Source: Acidobacteriota bacterium
GTDB taxonomy: Bacteria; Acidobacteriota; UBA890; WLXD01
Reading direction: 5' to 3'
Assembly: GCA_022571615.1 (NCBI GenBank)
Contig: JACZXM010000052.1
Span: 1 to 10,566 of the forward strand
Length of the DNA: 10,566 bases
A program made the position numbers and the translations under genes. The notes beneath the pieces were generated by a model. It was not told the DNA's origin. It worked only from the letters and a program-made list of their open reading frames with translations, and made no database searches. Of the stretch, positions 1 to 6,037 are shown piece after piece (the stretch's first letter is position 1; each line of letters begins with the position of its first letter).

Positions 1-49
1 GCTGCGAGCGACGCAGATCAACCCTGTCGACGCCCTGCGCCAGGAGTGA
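1..49 (+). CDS. C-terminal end of an upstream ADOP/MacB-type permease (partial)
   Basis: The window opens inside a reading frame whose codons start at base 2. It gives LRATQINPVDALRQE and then a TGA at 47-49. The NPVDALR tail closely matches the NPIDALRSE tail of the complete permease that ends at 3231, and such tails are typical of FtsX/MacB-like permeases. I infer that this is the end of a second, probably paralogous, orphan permease transcribed in the same direction. Only 15 codons are visible, so domain content and length cannot be judged. It ends 31 bases before the inverted repeat that precedes the PadR gene. Confidence 0.7.
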   Translation, partial: LRATQINPVDALRQE

Positions 50-79
50 AGGATGAAACCTTCCGGCTGGACTTTTCGT

Positions 80-136
80 CTAGCATTGTTAGTGGATGCT
101 GGTTCTGCTAGATTCGCATTCATCTAACAACGCTAG
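80..136. repeat. Long imperfect inverted repeat upstream of the PadR gene (candidate operator)
   Basis: The left arm CTAGCATTGTTAG (80-92) and right arm CTAACAACGCTAG (124-136) are reverse complements at 12 of 13 positions. The pairing continues inward as TGGATGC (93-99) against GCATTCA (116-122), with one bulged base at 123 and one G-T wobble. The 16-base centre contains another CTAG at 108-111. The element is clearly more AT-rich than the surrounding DNA and has no T-run after it, which argues against a simple terminator. It overlaps a candidate promoter, so autoregulation by the adjacent PadR protein is the natural reading. PadR proteins are known to bind dyad-symmetric sites, but binding here is inferred. 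Confidence 0.6.
86..114 (+). promoter_or_regulatory. Candidate sigma70-type promoter for the padR-permease pair
   Basis: TTGTTA at 86-91 and TAGATT at 109-114 each match the -35 and -10 consensus at four of six positions and are separated by exactly 17 bases. The -35 lies in the left arm of the inverted repeat and the -10 in its centre. Initiation would fall near 121, giving a leader of about 35 bases to the ATG at 155. The match is modest, but position, spacing and local AT-richness agree. Confidence 0.4.
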
Positions 137-141
137 TCCAT

Positions 142-145
142 GGAG
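142..145 (+). promoter_or_regulatory. Ribosome binding site that decides the padR start
   Basis: GGAG lies nine bases before the ATG at 155. The earlier in-frame ATG at 140 has no purine-rich site in front of it, and the GGAG lies inside its own first codons. This favours initiation at 155. Confidence 0.5.
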
Positions 146-154
146 TCAAAAAAC

Positions 155-487
155 ATGGGTCGCGACGTGCTGGGCGGCTTCGAGCATCAGATCCTGTTGT
201 CGATCATGCGCCTCGGCGACGACACCTATACGGTGCCCATCGTTCTCGAGGTCGAGGAACAGACCGGCAAGGAGGTCGCCCCGGCGGCGGTGTACATCGC
301 CTTACGCCGGCTCGAGAAGAAAGGACTCGTAAGGTCGCGGCTCGACGACGCACAGGGGGAGCGTGGCCCCCGCAAGCGGCGCCTCGTCGGCATCACCGAT
401 GAGGGGATCGGAACGCTGCGCGAATCGCGGCAGGCGCTCGTGACCCTGTGGCAGGGCCTGGAAGAGCGGCTCGACGGCTCCAAATGA
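155..487 (+). CDS. PadR-family winged-helix transcriptional regulator
   Basis: The predicted 110-aa cytoplasmic DNA-binding protein probably represses its own operon. It starts MGRDVLGGFEHQ, the usual opening of the acidobacterial PadR subgroup. A winged helix-turn-helix spans about residues 8-85: the recognition helix region is VAPAAVYIALRRLEKKGLV (41-59) and the basic wing is GERGPRKRRLVGITDEG (68-84). A C-terminal helix (86-106) would serve dimerisation. The ATG at 155 is chosen because of its GGAG site and the family-like N-terminus; starting at 140 would add five residues. The stop codon overlaps the permease start as ATGA, so the two are translationally coupled. This PadR subgroup is commonly found next to ADOP permeases. 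The effector is unknown. Confidence 0.9.
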   Translation: MGRDVLGGFEHQILLSIMRLGDDTYTVPIVLEVEEQTGKEVAPAAVYIALRRLEKKGLVRSRLDDAQGERGPRKRRLVGITDEGIGTLRESRQALVTLWQGLEERLDGSK

Positions 488-3231
488 GCCCACCGACCAC
501 CCCGCCTGCGTTGCTCGAAGCGATCCTGCGCGCGTTTCTGCCCCGGGGTGACCGCGATGCCCTGCTCGCGGATCTGCGCGAACTGTACGCGGTCCGACTC
601 GCTCGCCACGGTCGATCCCGTGCCGGGCTCTGGTACCTGCGCCAGTTGATCAACGCGCCCCTGCGGTTCCTCACCGCGGGCAGCGCGGGACGCACCGTCC
701 CCTTCACGCTTTGGAATCACTCTGTCGATCCCCGCGAAAGCAGCTCGATCATGGAGTCCATCTGGCAGGACACGCGCTTCGCCGTCCGCACACTCGCGCG
801 CAGCCCGCTCTACGTCGCGGTCGTCGTCGCCACGCTGGCCATCGGCATCGGCATCAACAGCACGATCTTCACCATCGTGAATGCGGTTCTCCTGCGCCCG
901 CTGCCGGTGGAGGCGCCCGACGAGCTGGTCGAGATCTACAGCTTGGATCCGAACATCGAGGTCCCGGTGACGAGCTCGTATCCCGATTTTCGGACCTTGG
1001 CGGAGTCGGTCGACTCGCTGGCCGGCCTCACCGGGCACGCCATGGCCGCCGCGAACCTGCGTATCGACCAAGCATCGGAGCTCGTGTACGGCGAGATCGT
1101 CACCGGCAACTACTTCGAGCTGCTGGGCATCCGCCCGCGACTCGGACGGCTGATCGGACCGCGAGACGATGTCGTCCCCGGTGGCCATTCGGTGGTGGTG
1201 CTCGGCAACGCGTTCTGGCGTGATCGCTTCGCCGCCGATCACGCGATCGTGGGCGAGACGCTCGGTATCAACGGCACACCGTACACGGTGATCGGGGTAG
1301 CGCCGGCAAGCTTCACGGGGCTGATACACAGCCTGCAGGCGCAGATCTGGGTACCGGCGATGATGAGCACCGAGATCGATCCCTTCGGCATCCAAAGCGT
1401 CGATGCCAGCGCTGGCGACACGCGCCCCGAGCAGCGCGGCAACCGCTGGCTGATGCTCAAGGGCCGCCTGGCGGAAGGCGCCACCGTGGCGCAGGTTCAG
1501 GCCGAGGTCGACGCCGTGATGAAGGCGCTGGCTGAGAGATACCCCGAGAGCAACGAGGGTTGGCTCGCCTCGGTCATGCCGGCCGCCAATGTGCGGATTC
1601 ATCCGGCGGCGGACGGTTACCTGTCACCCGTCGCCGCATTGCTTCTCGGGATGGTCGGTGTGGTGCTGCTGAGTGCCTGCACCAACATCGCGTCGATGAC
1701 GCTGTCGCGGGCCGGTGCCCGTAGCCGCGAGGTAGCCATGCGTCTGGCACTGGGCGCCAGCAAGACCCGCCTGGTGCGCCAGTTGCTGACCGAGAGCCTC
1801 CTGCTGGCCGCCCTCGGCGGCACCGGTGGACTCGTGCTGACCGTCTGGCTGCGCGGGCTGCTACTGCGGTTCCGGCCGCCGCTGTCGGTCCCGATGAGCT
1901 GGAACCTGCCGATCGACATCCGGGTGGTGATCTTCACCTTCGTCTTCGCCCTGGCAGCCGGGCTCGCCTTCGGCGTCGTTCCGGCGCTGCGTGGCTCGCG
2001 CACGGACCTGGTCAGCGCGCTCAAGGAGGGCGCGCATGGAAGTCAGTCCAGCGGCCGCTTCGGCCTGCGCGGTGCGCTCGTCGTCCTGCAGGTCGCCGTC
2101 TGCGCGGTGCTGCTGGTGGGTGCCACGCTGCTCACTCGCAGCGTCCGTTCGGCGACTGAGGTCGATCTTGGCTTCGATCCGCACGGTCTGCTCGCGTACA
2201 CCGTCGACCTCGACCTGCACAACTACACGGCCGAGGAAGCAAAGCAGTTCTTCGCTGCTGCTGCCGAGCGCATTGCGGCGCTCCCTGAAGTCACCGGCAT
2301 CACCGCGGCGGGTCGCCTGCCGCTGTCGCTCGGGTTCAACGTCAACAGTGTGTACGTCGAGGGCCGCCAGGTCGCGCCCGATGACCCGCCGTTTCAGACC
2401 GACGCCGTCACGGTCGACGGCCGCTACTTCGACACGGTGGGTGTACCGCTGCTATCCGGCCGCACCTTCGACTCTCGGGATACGCCCGAGTCCAGGCGCG
2501 TAGTGATCGTGTCCCAGGCCTTCGAACGGCGGCACTTCTCAGATGGGGCGGTCGGGGAGCGCTTCCGTGTCGGCGACCTCGATGCGCCCCCGATCGAGAT
2601 CATCGGCGTCGCCGCAGATACAAAGGTCCGGACCGTCGGCGAGGGTCCGCGCCCGTACGTCTACTTCGCGCGCGAGCAATCGACCTCAGCCCGATCGGCA
2701 ACCCTCGCCGTGCGCCATACGGGCGATGGAGGGCGGGTGCGCGCGGCGGTCCGCCGTGAGCTGTTCGCGCTCGAGCCCGAGCTGGTGTTCATCGACGATA
2801 CCGACATGACGGGTTTGCTCGGTGTGGCCCTCTTCCCGGTGCGCTTCGCCGCCGGGATGCTCATCGGCACGGGCATCGTCTCGTTGCTCCTGGTGTCGCT
2901 GGGCTTGTACGGCGTGATTGCCTACTCCGTCGCTGCGCGAGCGCAGGAGATCGGCATCCGCATGGCGCTCGGTGCGACCGGCTCGGAGGTGCTCCGCATG
3001 GTGCTGCGTCGAGGCATGGTGCTGGTTGTGATCGGCGCGATCATCGGGGCAGTGGGCGCGGCTGCACTCGGCCGATCCCTCCGATCGGTCCTGTATGGAG
3101 TCAGCGCCCTCGATCCGATCGCCTTCGGTGGCGCCTTCCTGCTGCTCGCGGTGGTGGCGACACTGGCCAACTGGATCCCGGCCCGCCGAGCCGCGATGCT
3201 CAATCCGATCGACGCGCTGCGCAGCGAGTAG
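484..3231 (+). CDS. Duplicated orphan FtsX/MacB-like permease (ADOP family)
   Basis: This 915-aa inner-membrane protein is built from two tandem MacB-type permease units. Residues 1-62 form a helical, charged N-terminal extension often seen in this family. Unit one has a first membrane helix at 109-135, a periplasmic MacB-like core at about 140-378, and FtsX helices at about 383-405, 438-458 and 481-503. Unit two has a helix at about 531-551, a second core at about 560-780, and FtsX helices at about 788-815, 845-865 and 878-898. The cytoplasmic motif is duplicated as REVAMRLALGAS (415-426) and QEIGIRMALGAT (821-832), direct evidence of internal duplication. The ATG at 484 overlaps the padR stop; an in-frame GTG at 448 and ATG at 751 are less likely. 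MacB-type permeases normally pair with an ATPase to move substrates or transmit force, but none is encoded here, as is usual for ADOP. The substrate is unknown. Confidence 0.92.
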   Translation: MSPPTTPPALLEAILRAFLPRGDRDALLADLRELYAVRLARHGRSRAGLWYLRQLINAPLRFLTAGSAGRTVPFTLWNHSVDPRESSSIMESIWQDTRFAVRTLARSPLYVAVVVATLAIGIGINSTIFTIVNAVLLRPLPVEAPDELVEIYSLDPNIEVPVTSSYPDFRTLAESVDSLAGLTGHAMAAANLRIDQASELVYGEIVTGNYFELLGIRPRLGRLIGPRDDVVPGGHSVVVLGNAFWRDRFAADHAIVGETLGINGTPYTVIGVAPASFTGLIHSLQAQIWVPAMMSTEIDPFGIQSVDASAGDTRPEQRGNRWLMLKGRLAEGATVAQVQAEVDAVMKALAERYPESNEGWLASVMPAANVRIHPAADGYLSPVAALLLGMVGVVLLSACTNIASMTLSRAGARSREVAMRLALGASKTRLVRQLLTESLLLAALGGTGGLVLTVWLRGLLLRFRPPLSVPMSWNLPIDIRVVIFTFVFALAAGLAFGVVPALRGSRTDLVSALKEGAHGSQSSGRFGLRGALVVLQVAVCAVLLVGATLLTRSVRSATEVDLGFDPHGLLAYTVDLDLHNYTAEEAKQFFAAAAERIAALPEVTGITAAGRLPLSLGFNVNSVYVEGRQVAPDDPPFQTDAVTVDGRYFDTVGVPLLSGRTFDSRDTPESRRVVIVSQAFERRHFSDGAVGERFRVGDLDAPPIEIIGVAADTKVRTVGEGPRPYVYFAREQSTSARSATLAVRHTGDGGRVRAAVRRELFALEPELVFIDDTDMTGLLGVALFPVRFAAGMLIGTGIVSLLLVSLGLYGVIAYSVAARAQEIGIRMALGATGSEVLRMVLRRGMVLVVIGAIIGAVGAAALGRSLRSVLYGVSALDPIAFGGAFLLLAVVATLANWIPARRAAMLNPIDALRSE

Positions 3232-3243
3232 ATCTCACCGTTG

Positions 3244-3276
3244 CAGAAAAGAAGCGACGCCCTGAATCTCTTTCTG
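3244..3276. terminator. Weak stem-loop between convergent genes (possible terminator)
   Basis: CAGAAA (3244-3249) pairs with TTTCTG (3271-3276), and the stem may extend by two pairs past a bulge. It occupies most of the 46-base gap between two convergent genes. Read on the minus strand, it leads into a T-rich tract (CTTCTTTTCTG). The stem is short and AT-rich, so a terminator role is only suggested by its place. Confidence 0.25.
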
Positions 3277-3277
3277 G

Positions 3278-4780
3278 TCAGACGTCCGGCTTCCAGACTT
3301 TCGGCATCAATGGATGCAGCTTCAGGTCGGTGCGGGCTACTCCACCGCCCCGCCAGCGCATCTCGAGCGCAACGCTCTCCCCAGCGCGCCCGGTGATCTC
3401 GATGTCCGTAGGCACTTTGCCGTAGAAGCGTCCGTTCACCCAAATGATGGCCCCGGGTCGGTCGGACTCGATCTTCAGCCTCCAGCTGGGTTCCATCGAG
3501 GTGTCGTCGAACAGCGCGGTGTCGGCTCGATCTCGGCCCACGCCTGCCCTCCAGTCGGTCAGGTAGGCCTCGTGCACGATCGAGCCGGACGCGTGTCGCG
3601 CTCTCGGACGAGCCGCGAGTTGCCGCAGCTTGGTGAGCAGCCGGGAGAGAGAGGATTCGCGGCCATCTCCCCGATTCCCTCGGTGCTCATCGATCTGCTC
3701 AGGGTCCGGTAGAACGACCGGTGCCAGCTCAGCCCTCGCCTGCCGCCTAGCTGACGGTGAACGGGCGTTCGATGGCGCGTTCCGTTCTTCTGGTCGCGGG
3801 CCAGGGACGTGATCATTCGACGCCGTCTCGGCTGCCGTGGTTGCACGATCGGTGAGCGCCAGCTCTCTCGAGCTGAACAGGCTCGGTGTCAGCACAGGCC
3901 ACTGAGCCTGCGGAACGGCGTCCGAGGTCGGTTCTGCGCGCGGCGATGTTTCCCTGATCGGGGCCGTTGAGAGGGTGCAGGCGAGCTGTCGGACCAGTTC
4001 TTCACACTGAATCGGTCTTTTCTCGGGGTCCTTACTCAACGCCGTCGCCAGGATCGGGTCGATCGCGGCCGGCAAGTCCGGGTTCCGCGCCGAGGCGGCG
4101 GGCGCCTCGGTGTAGACCGTGTCGTAGAGAAACCCGATCGGATTCTCCGCGGCGAACGGGTAGTCCCCCGATAGCATCCGATATGCCAGCACCGCGAACG
4201 AGTAGCGATTCGCGGCCGGCCGCAACCGGTAACCGAGCACCTGTTCGGGTGCCACGTGCAAGACCTCCTCCAATTGCGGCTCGGAGTCCAGCAGGGCAGC
4301 GCTCGCCGGCTCGAGGCGGAGGAAGTCCGAAAGCCGGACCGCTCCCTCGGTGGACACGAACACACTGGAGGCCGCGAGATTGCGGTGGACGATCCCGCGC
4401 CGGTGCAGGTCGTCGAGAGTGCGAGCCATTGAGTCGAGGATCCGCAGCGCCTCAGAGCTCGGCAGCGCGCCCTGGCCCAGCAGATGCTCGAGTGTCGGGT
4501 CGGTGCACAGCAGTGTGGCGGTGTAGCTCGCACCGTTGGCGCGCCCGACGTCGCACAGGCCGATCACACCCGGGTGGTGCTCCCGGGCCAGTTGCCGAAA
4601 CTCGCGTTCGAGCCGCTCGTGGCGCGGTGCCTGCTCGGGCGCACTAGCTGGGGGGCGATACAGAGTGATGCAGACCTGTTGGCCGGTCTTCGGATCCTCG
4701 CCCCGGTAGACAGAAGAAGCGCTACCACGCTTCAGCAGCTCGATTGTCCGAAATCGCCCGAGGCAAACCGGCTCGCTCAT
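3278..4780 (-). CDS. Predicted Ser/Thr pseudokinase with C-terminal PEGA-like domain
   Basis: This is a 500-aa soluble protein with a Hanks-type kinase fold at about residues 8-268. Fold landmarks remain: a VYRG strand (24-27), alpha-C Glu60, the APE motif (177-179), SFAVLAYRML (194-203) and Arg255. The catalytic residues are lost. The glycine loop is RGSASSVY (18-25) instead of GxGxxGxV, the VAIK Lys is Thr39, HRD is H132-R133-N134, the following K and metal-binding N are A136 and S139, and DFG is D152-F153-L154. Phosphotransfer is therefore unlikely, and a scaffold or regulatory role is inferred. Residues 270-430 are a Pro/Arg/Ser-rich linker. Residues 434-478 resemble a PEGA domain (PGA 442-444, VNG 448-450, G454, P457). 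No membrane helix is visible, unusual for a PEGA-type protein. The ATG at 4780 is chosen for its AAGGGG site and for the family-typical GRFRTIELL opening. It lies 107 bases behind the small membrane protein gene. Confidence 0.88.
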   Translation of the reverse strand: MSEPVCLGRFRTIELLKRGSASSVYRGEDPKTGQQVCITLYRPPASAPEQAPRHERLEREFRQLAREHHPGVIGLCDVGRANGASYTATLLCTDPTLEHLLGQGALPSSEALRILDSMARTLDDLHRRGIVHRNLAASSVFVSTEGAVRLSDFLRLEPASAALLDSEPQLEEVLHVAPEQVLGYRLRPAANRYSFAVLAYRMLSGDYPFAAENPIGFLYDTVYTEAPAASARNPDLPAAIDPILATALSKDPEKRPIQCEELVRQLACTLSTAPIRETSPRAEPTSDAVPQAQWPVLTPSLFSSRELALTDRATTAAETASNDHVPGPRPEERNAPSNARSPSARRQARAELAPVVLPDPEQIDEHRGNRGDGRESSLSRLLTKLRQLAARPRARHASGSIVHEAYLTDWRAGVGRDRADTALFDDTSMEPSWRLKIESDRPGAIIWVNGRFYGKVPTDIEITGRAGESVALEMRWRGGGVARTDLKLHPLMPKVWKPDV

Positions 4781-4782
4781 AT

Positions 4783-4887
4783 CTATTGCCCCTTGTCGCG
4801 CAGGACGATCTCCTTGTCCACGCCAACCGCCATCTCGAAGTAGATCGTGTCGTAATTGCCGAGTCGCTTCCAACCCTCGAGTTGGAG
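4783..4887 (-). other. Coding-like 34-codon extension in frame after the TGA of the membrane-protein gene
   Basis: Reading past the TGA at 4888-4890 in the same frame gives 34 sense codons and then a TAG at 4783-4785, two bases before the pseudokinase ATG. By my count, 28 of the 34 codons end in G or C. The peptide looks protein-like (LEGWKRLGNYDTIYFEMAV...LRDKGQ). The only internal ATG (codon 19) has no ribosome site and would yield 16 aa. The AAGGGG site of the pseudokinase lies in the last codons, so ribosomes translating this stretch would finish exactly at the next start. It may be a remnant of a longer gene cut by a nonsense change, or a stop-codon readthrough product. I do not recognise the peptide. 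Confidence 0.4.
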
Positions 4888-5202
4888 TCAGTCCTTGGCC
4901 GACTGCAGGAGCGACTTGAGGGCCACCACAAGCGCCGCCGGGGCGACGAAAGCGGCCAGGTGGACACCGATCCCGGTGAGCCACTCGCCCACCGACGGAA
5001 TGGCGCCCAGCGACGCGGCGGTCAGCATCAACGCGATCGCCGAGATCAGGAATCCCTGCGACTCGGAGGCGGTAATGTTGAGGAAACCGACGATCAGGCC
5101 GAGCACGGCGAGAATCAGAGCGGCGTTGGGAATCGAGACGAAAGCCATGATCACAGCCAGGCCGACTCCGGCCAGGAATGCGTACTTGCCAACGTTCGCC
5201 AT
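4888..5202 (-). CDS. Small multi-spanning membrane protein of unknown function
   Basis: This 104-aa, strongly hydrophobic protein has about four predicted membrane segments, at residues 7-22, 27-43, 51-68 and 77-97. They are separated by short polar turns (SIPNA, NITASESQG, SVGEW). No catalytic motif or signal peptide is evident, and it ends in a short charged tail, SAKD. I do not recognise a named family; the regular four-segment design suggests a small scaffold or channel-like membrane protein, but that is speculation. The start is well supported by a perfect AGGAGG five bases upstream. It precedes the pseudokinase gene on the same strand with 107 bases between them, so the two are probably co-transcribed. 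Those 107 bases contain a coding-like extension in the same frame beyond the TGA stop. Confidence 0.85.
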   Translation of the reverse strand: MANVGKYAFLAGVGLAVIMAFVSIPNAALILAVLGLIVGFLNITASESQGFLISAIALMLTAASLGAIPSVGEWLTGIGVHLAAFVAPAALVVALKSLLQSAKD

Positions 5203-5207
5203 GGGGA

Positions 5208-5213
5208 CCTCCT
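5208..5213 (-). promoter_or_regulatory. Strong Shine-Dalgarno of the 104-aa membrane protein gene
   Basis: The minus strand reads AGGAGG here, five bases before the ATG at 5202. It is the best ribosome binding site in the window and suggests high expression of the small membrane protein. Confidence 0.75.
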
Positions 5214-5242
5214 AGGGTTGGGAAGGGCGGACGGACGCCGTG

Positions 5243-5271
5243 TTGATACTCCTAATTGCTCTCGATTACAA
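5243..5271 (-). promoter_or_regulatory. Candidate promoter for the membrane protein-pseudokinase pair
   Basis: On the minus strand, TTGTAA (5266-5271) and TATCAA (5243-5248) are separated by 17 bases, and each matches consensus at four of six positions. Initiation near 5236 would leave a leader of about 34 bases with the AGGAGG site. It lies in the locally AT-rich part of the 151-base gap after the 227-aa gene, so the downstream pair may be transcribed independently of the peptidase pair. Confidence 0.4.
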
Positions 5272-5353
5272 CGGAACGCGGCAAGTGCCTTCGTCGGCAG
5301 CGGTAAGCGCCGGTTGGCGTGCTCTCGGGCGTGCCGCGAAGAACGGTGGGCTT

Positions 5354-6037
5354 TCAGCGCTCGAACACCGCGGTGCGGTCGCGGCTGATCTCGAACTCGA
5401 GCTGCTCGCCATCGGGCGAGAAGTACAGGTCGATCTCGGCCTCGTCGCGGTCCATGAGGTTGAACGTCAGAAAGCTCTTGAAGGTCTCGTACAGGTAGGT
5501 TCCCCAGGTCCCCTCGGTGCGCGGGAGCGTGTTGATCACCCGCAGCGCCCGCATCCATACGACCTGCACCAGGCTGCTCTGGAAGCCGGCGGTAGGGGCG
5601 CCGCCGGCAGTGAGCAAAACGCCCAGCAGGCGGTTCACGCGCCGACTTCTGGTGACGATCTCGCACTTGAACTTCAGATCGTTGTTGTAGAAGTGGCCCT
5701 GCGGGCCGCGGGTGAGCTTCAAGCGACGCCGTACGCGTCCGTCGGGCAGCACCTCGGTCTCGATTTCCTCGTAGCTCCACTTCACGTAGCCCTCGAAGTG
5801 ACAACCGAAGTTCACGTACGCCGTGATGATCCGAGGATCAATGCGGGGGCCGTCGTTGCTGCCAATCTGGTCGAACGGGTACTCCTGCAGCGGGAACCAC
5901 GCCCATCGCGCGACCACCGTGAGGATCGGCTCGTCCCGGTCAACGAGAATCTTGATCCGGCCCGACACCGGGCGCGTGTCGCCCTGGGCGGCGTACAGCG
6001 CCGACACCACCACCAATGCGACCAGTAGCCGCCTCAT
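5354..6037 (-). CDS. Predicted secreted protein of unknown function, coupled to the lipoprotein peptidase
   Basis: The 227-aa protein begins with a typical Sec signal peptide (MRRLLVALVVVSALYAAQG, cleavage expected near residues 16-19), so it should act in the periplasm or outside the cell. The mature part is mixed and polar. It has two cysteines, C79 and C125, that could form one disulfide, aromatic-rich segments (ARWAWFPLQEYPF at 43-55) and a predicted beta-strand-rich end (EIDLYFSPDGEQLEFEI at 201-217). No membrane anchor or known domain is evident. Its ATG overlaps the TGA of the upstream 702-aa gene as ATGA. There is no independent ribosome site of note, so translation should follow that of the peptidase. 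A partner, substrate-binding or inhibitor role for that protein is a guess from coupling only. Confidence 0.82.
   Translation of the reverse strand: MRRLLVALVVVSALYAAQGDTRPVSGRIKILVDRDEPILTVVARWAWFPLQEYPFDQIGSNDGPRIDPRIITAYVNFGCHFEGYVKWSYEEIETEVLPDGRVRRRLKLTRGPQGHFYNNDLKFKCEIVTRSRRVNRLLGVLLTAGGAPTAGFQSSLVQVVWMRALRVINTLPRTEGTWGTYLYETFKSFLTFNLMDRDEAEIDLYFSPDGEQLEFEISRDRTAVFER

Noticed and set aside
48..76. Terminator after the upstream permease (GAAGG-ATGAAA-CCTTC followed by TTTT)
   Set aside because: The stem has only five pairs, overlaps the stop codon, and the T-run begins nine bases after the stem.
226..1602. Long minus-strand open frame of 458 codons opposite padR and the permease
   Set aside because: It is a shadow of the two well-supported + strand genes: Arg/His-rich, no recognisable domain, and its third positions fall on constrained codon positions of the real genes.
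4869..4890. Selenocysteine at the in-frame TGA, using the hairpin behind it as a SECIS element
   Set aside because: The stem is only six pairs with a six-base loop placed too close to the TGA for a bacterial SECIS, and the residue would fall in a polar tail outside any redox motif.
4781..4984. Longer N-terminus for the pseudokinase, starting at 4984
   Set aside because: The extra 68 residues are Arg/Gly/Pro-rich shadow sequence overlapping the membrane protein gene; the ATG at 4780 has a good ribosome site and gives the normal kinase opening.
5308..5319. Hairpin CGCC-GGTT-GGCG behind the 227-aa gene as a terminator
   Set aside because: Four base pairs with no T-run are expected by chance in DNA this GC-rich.
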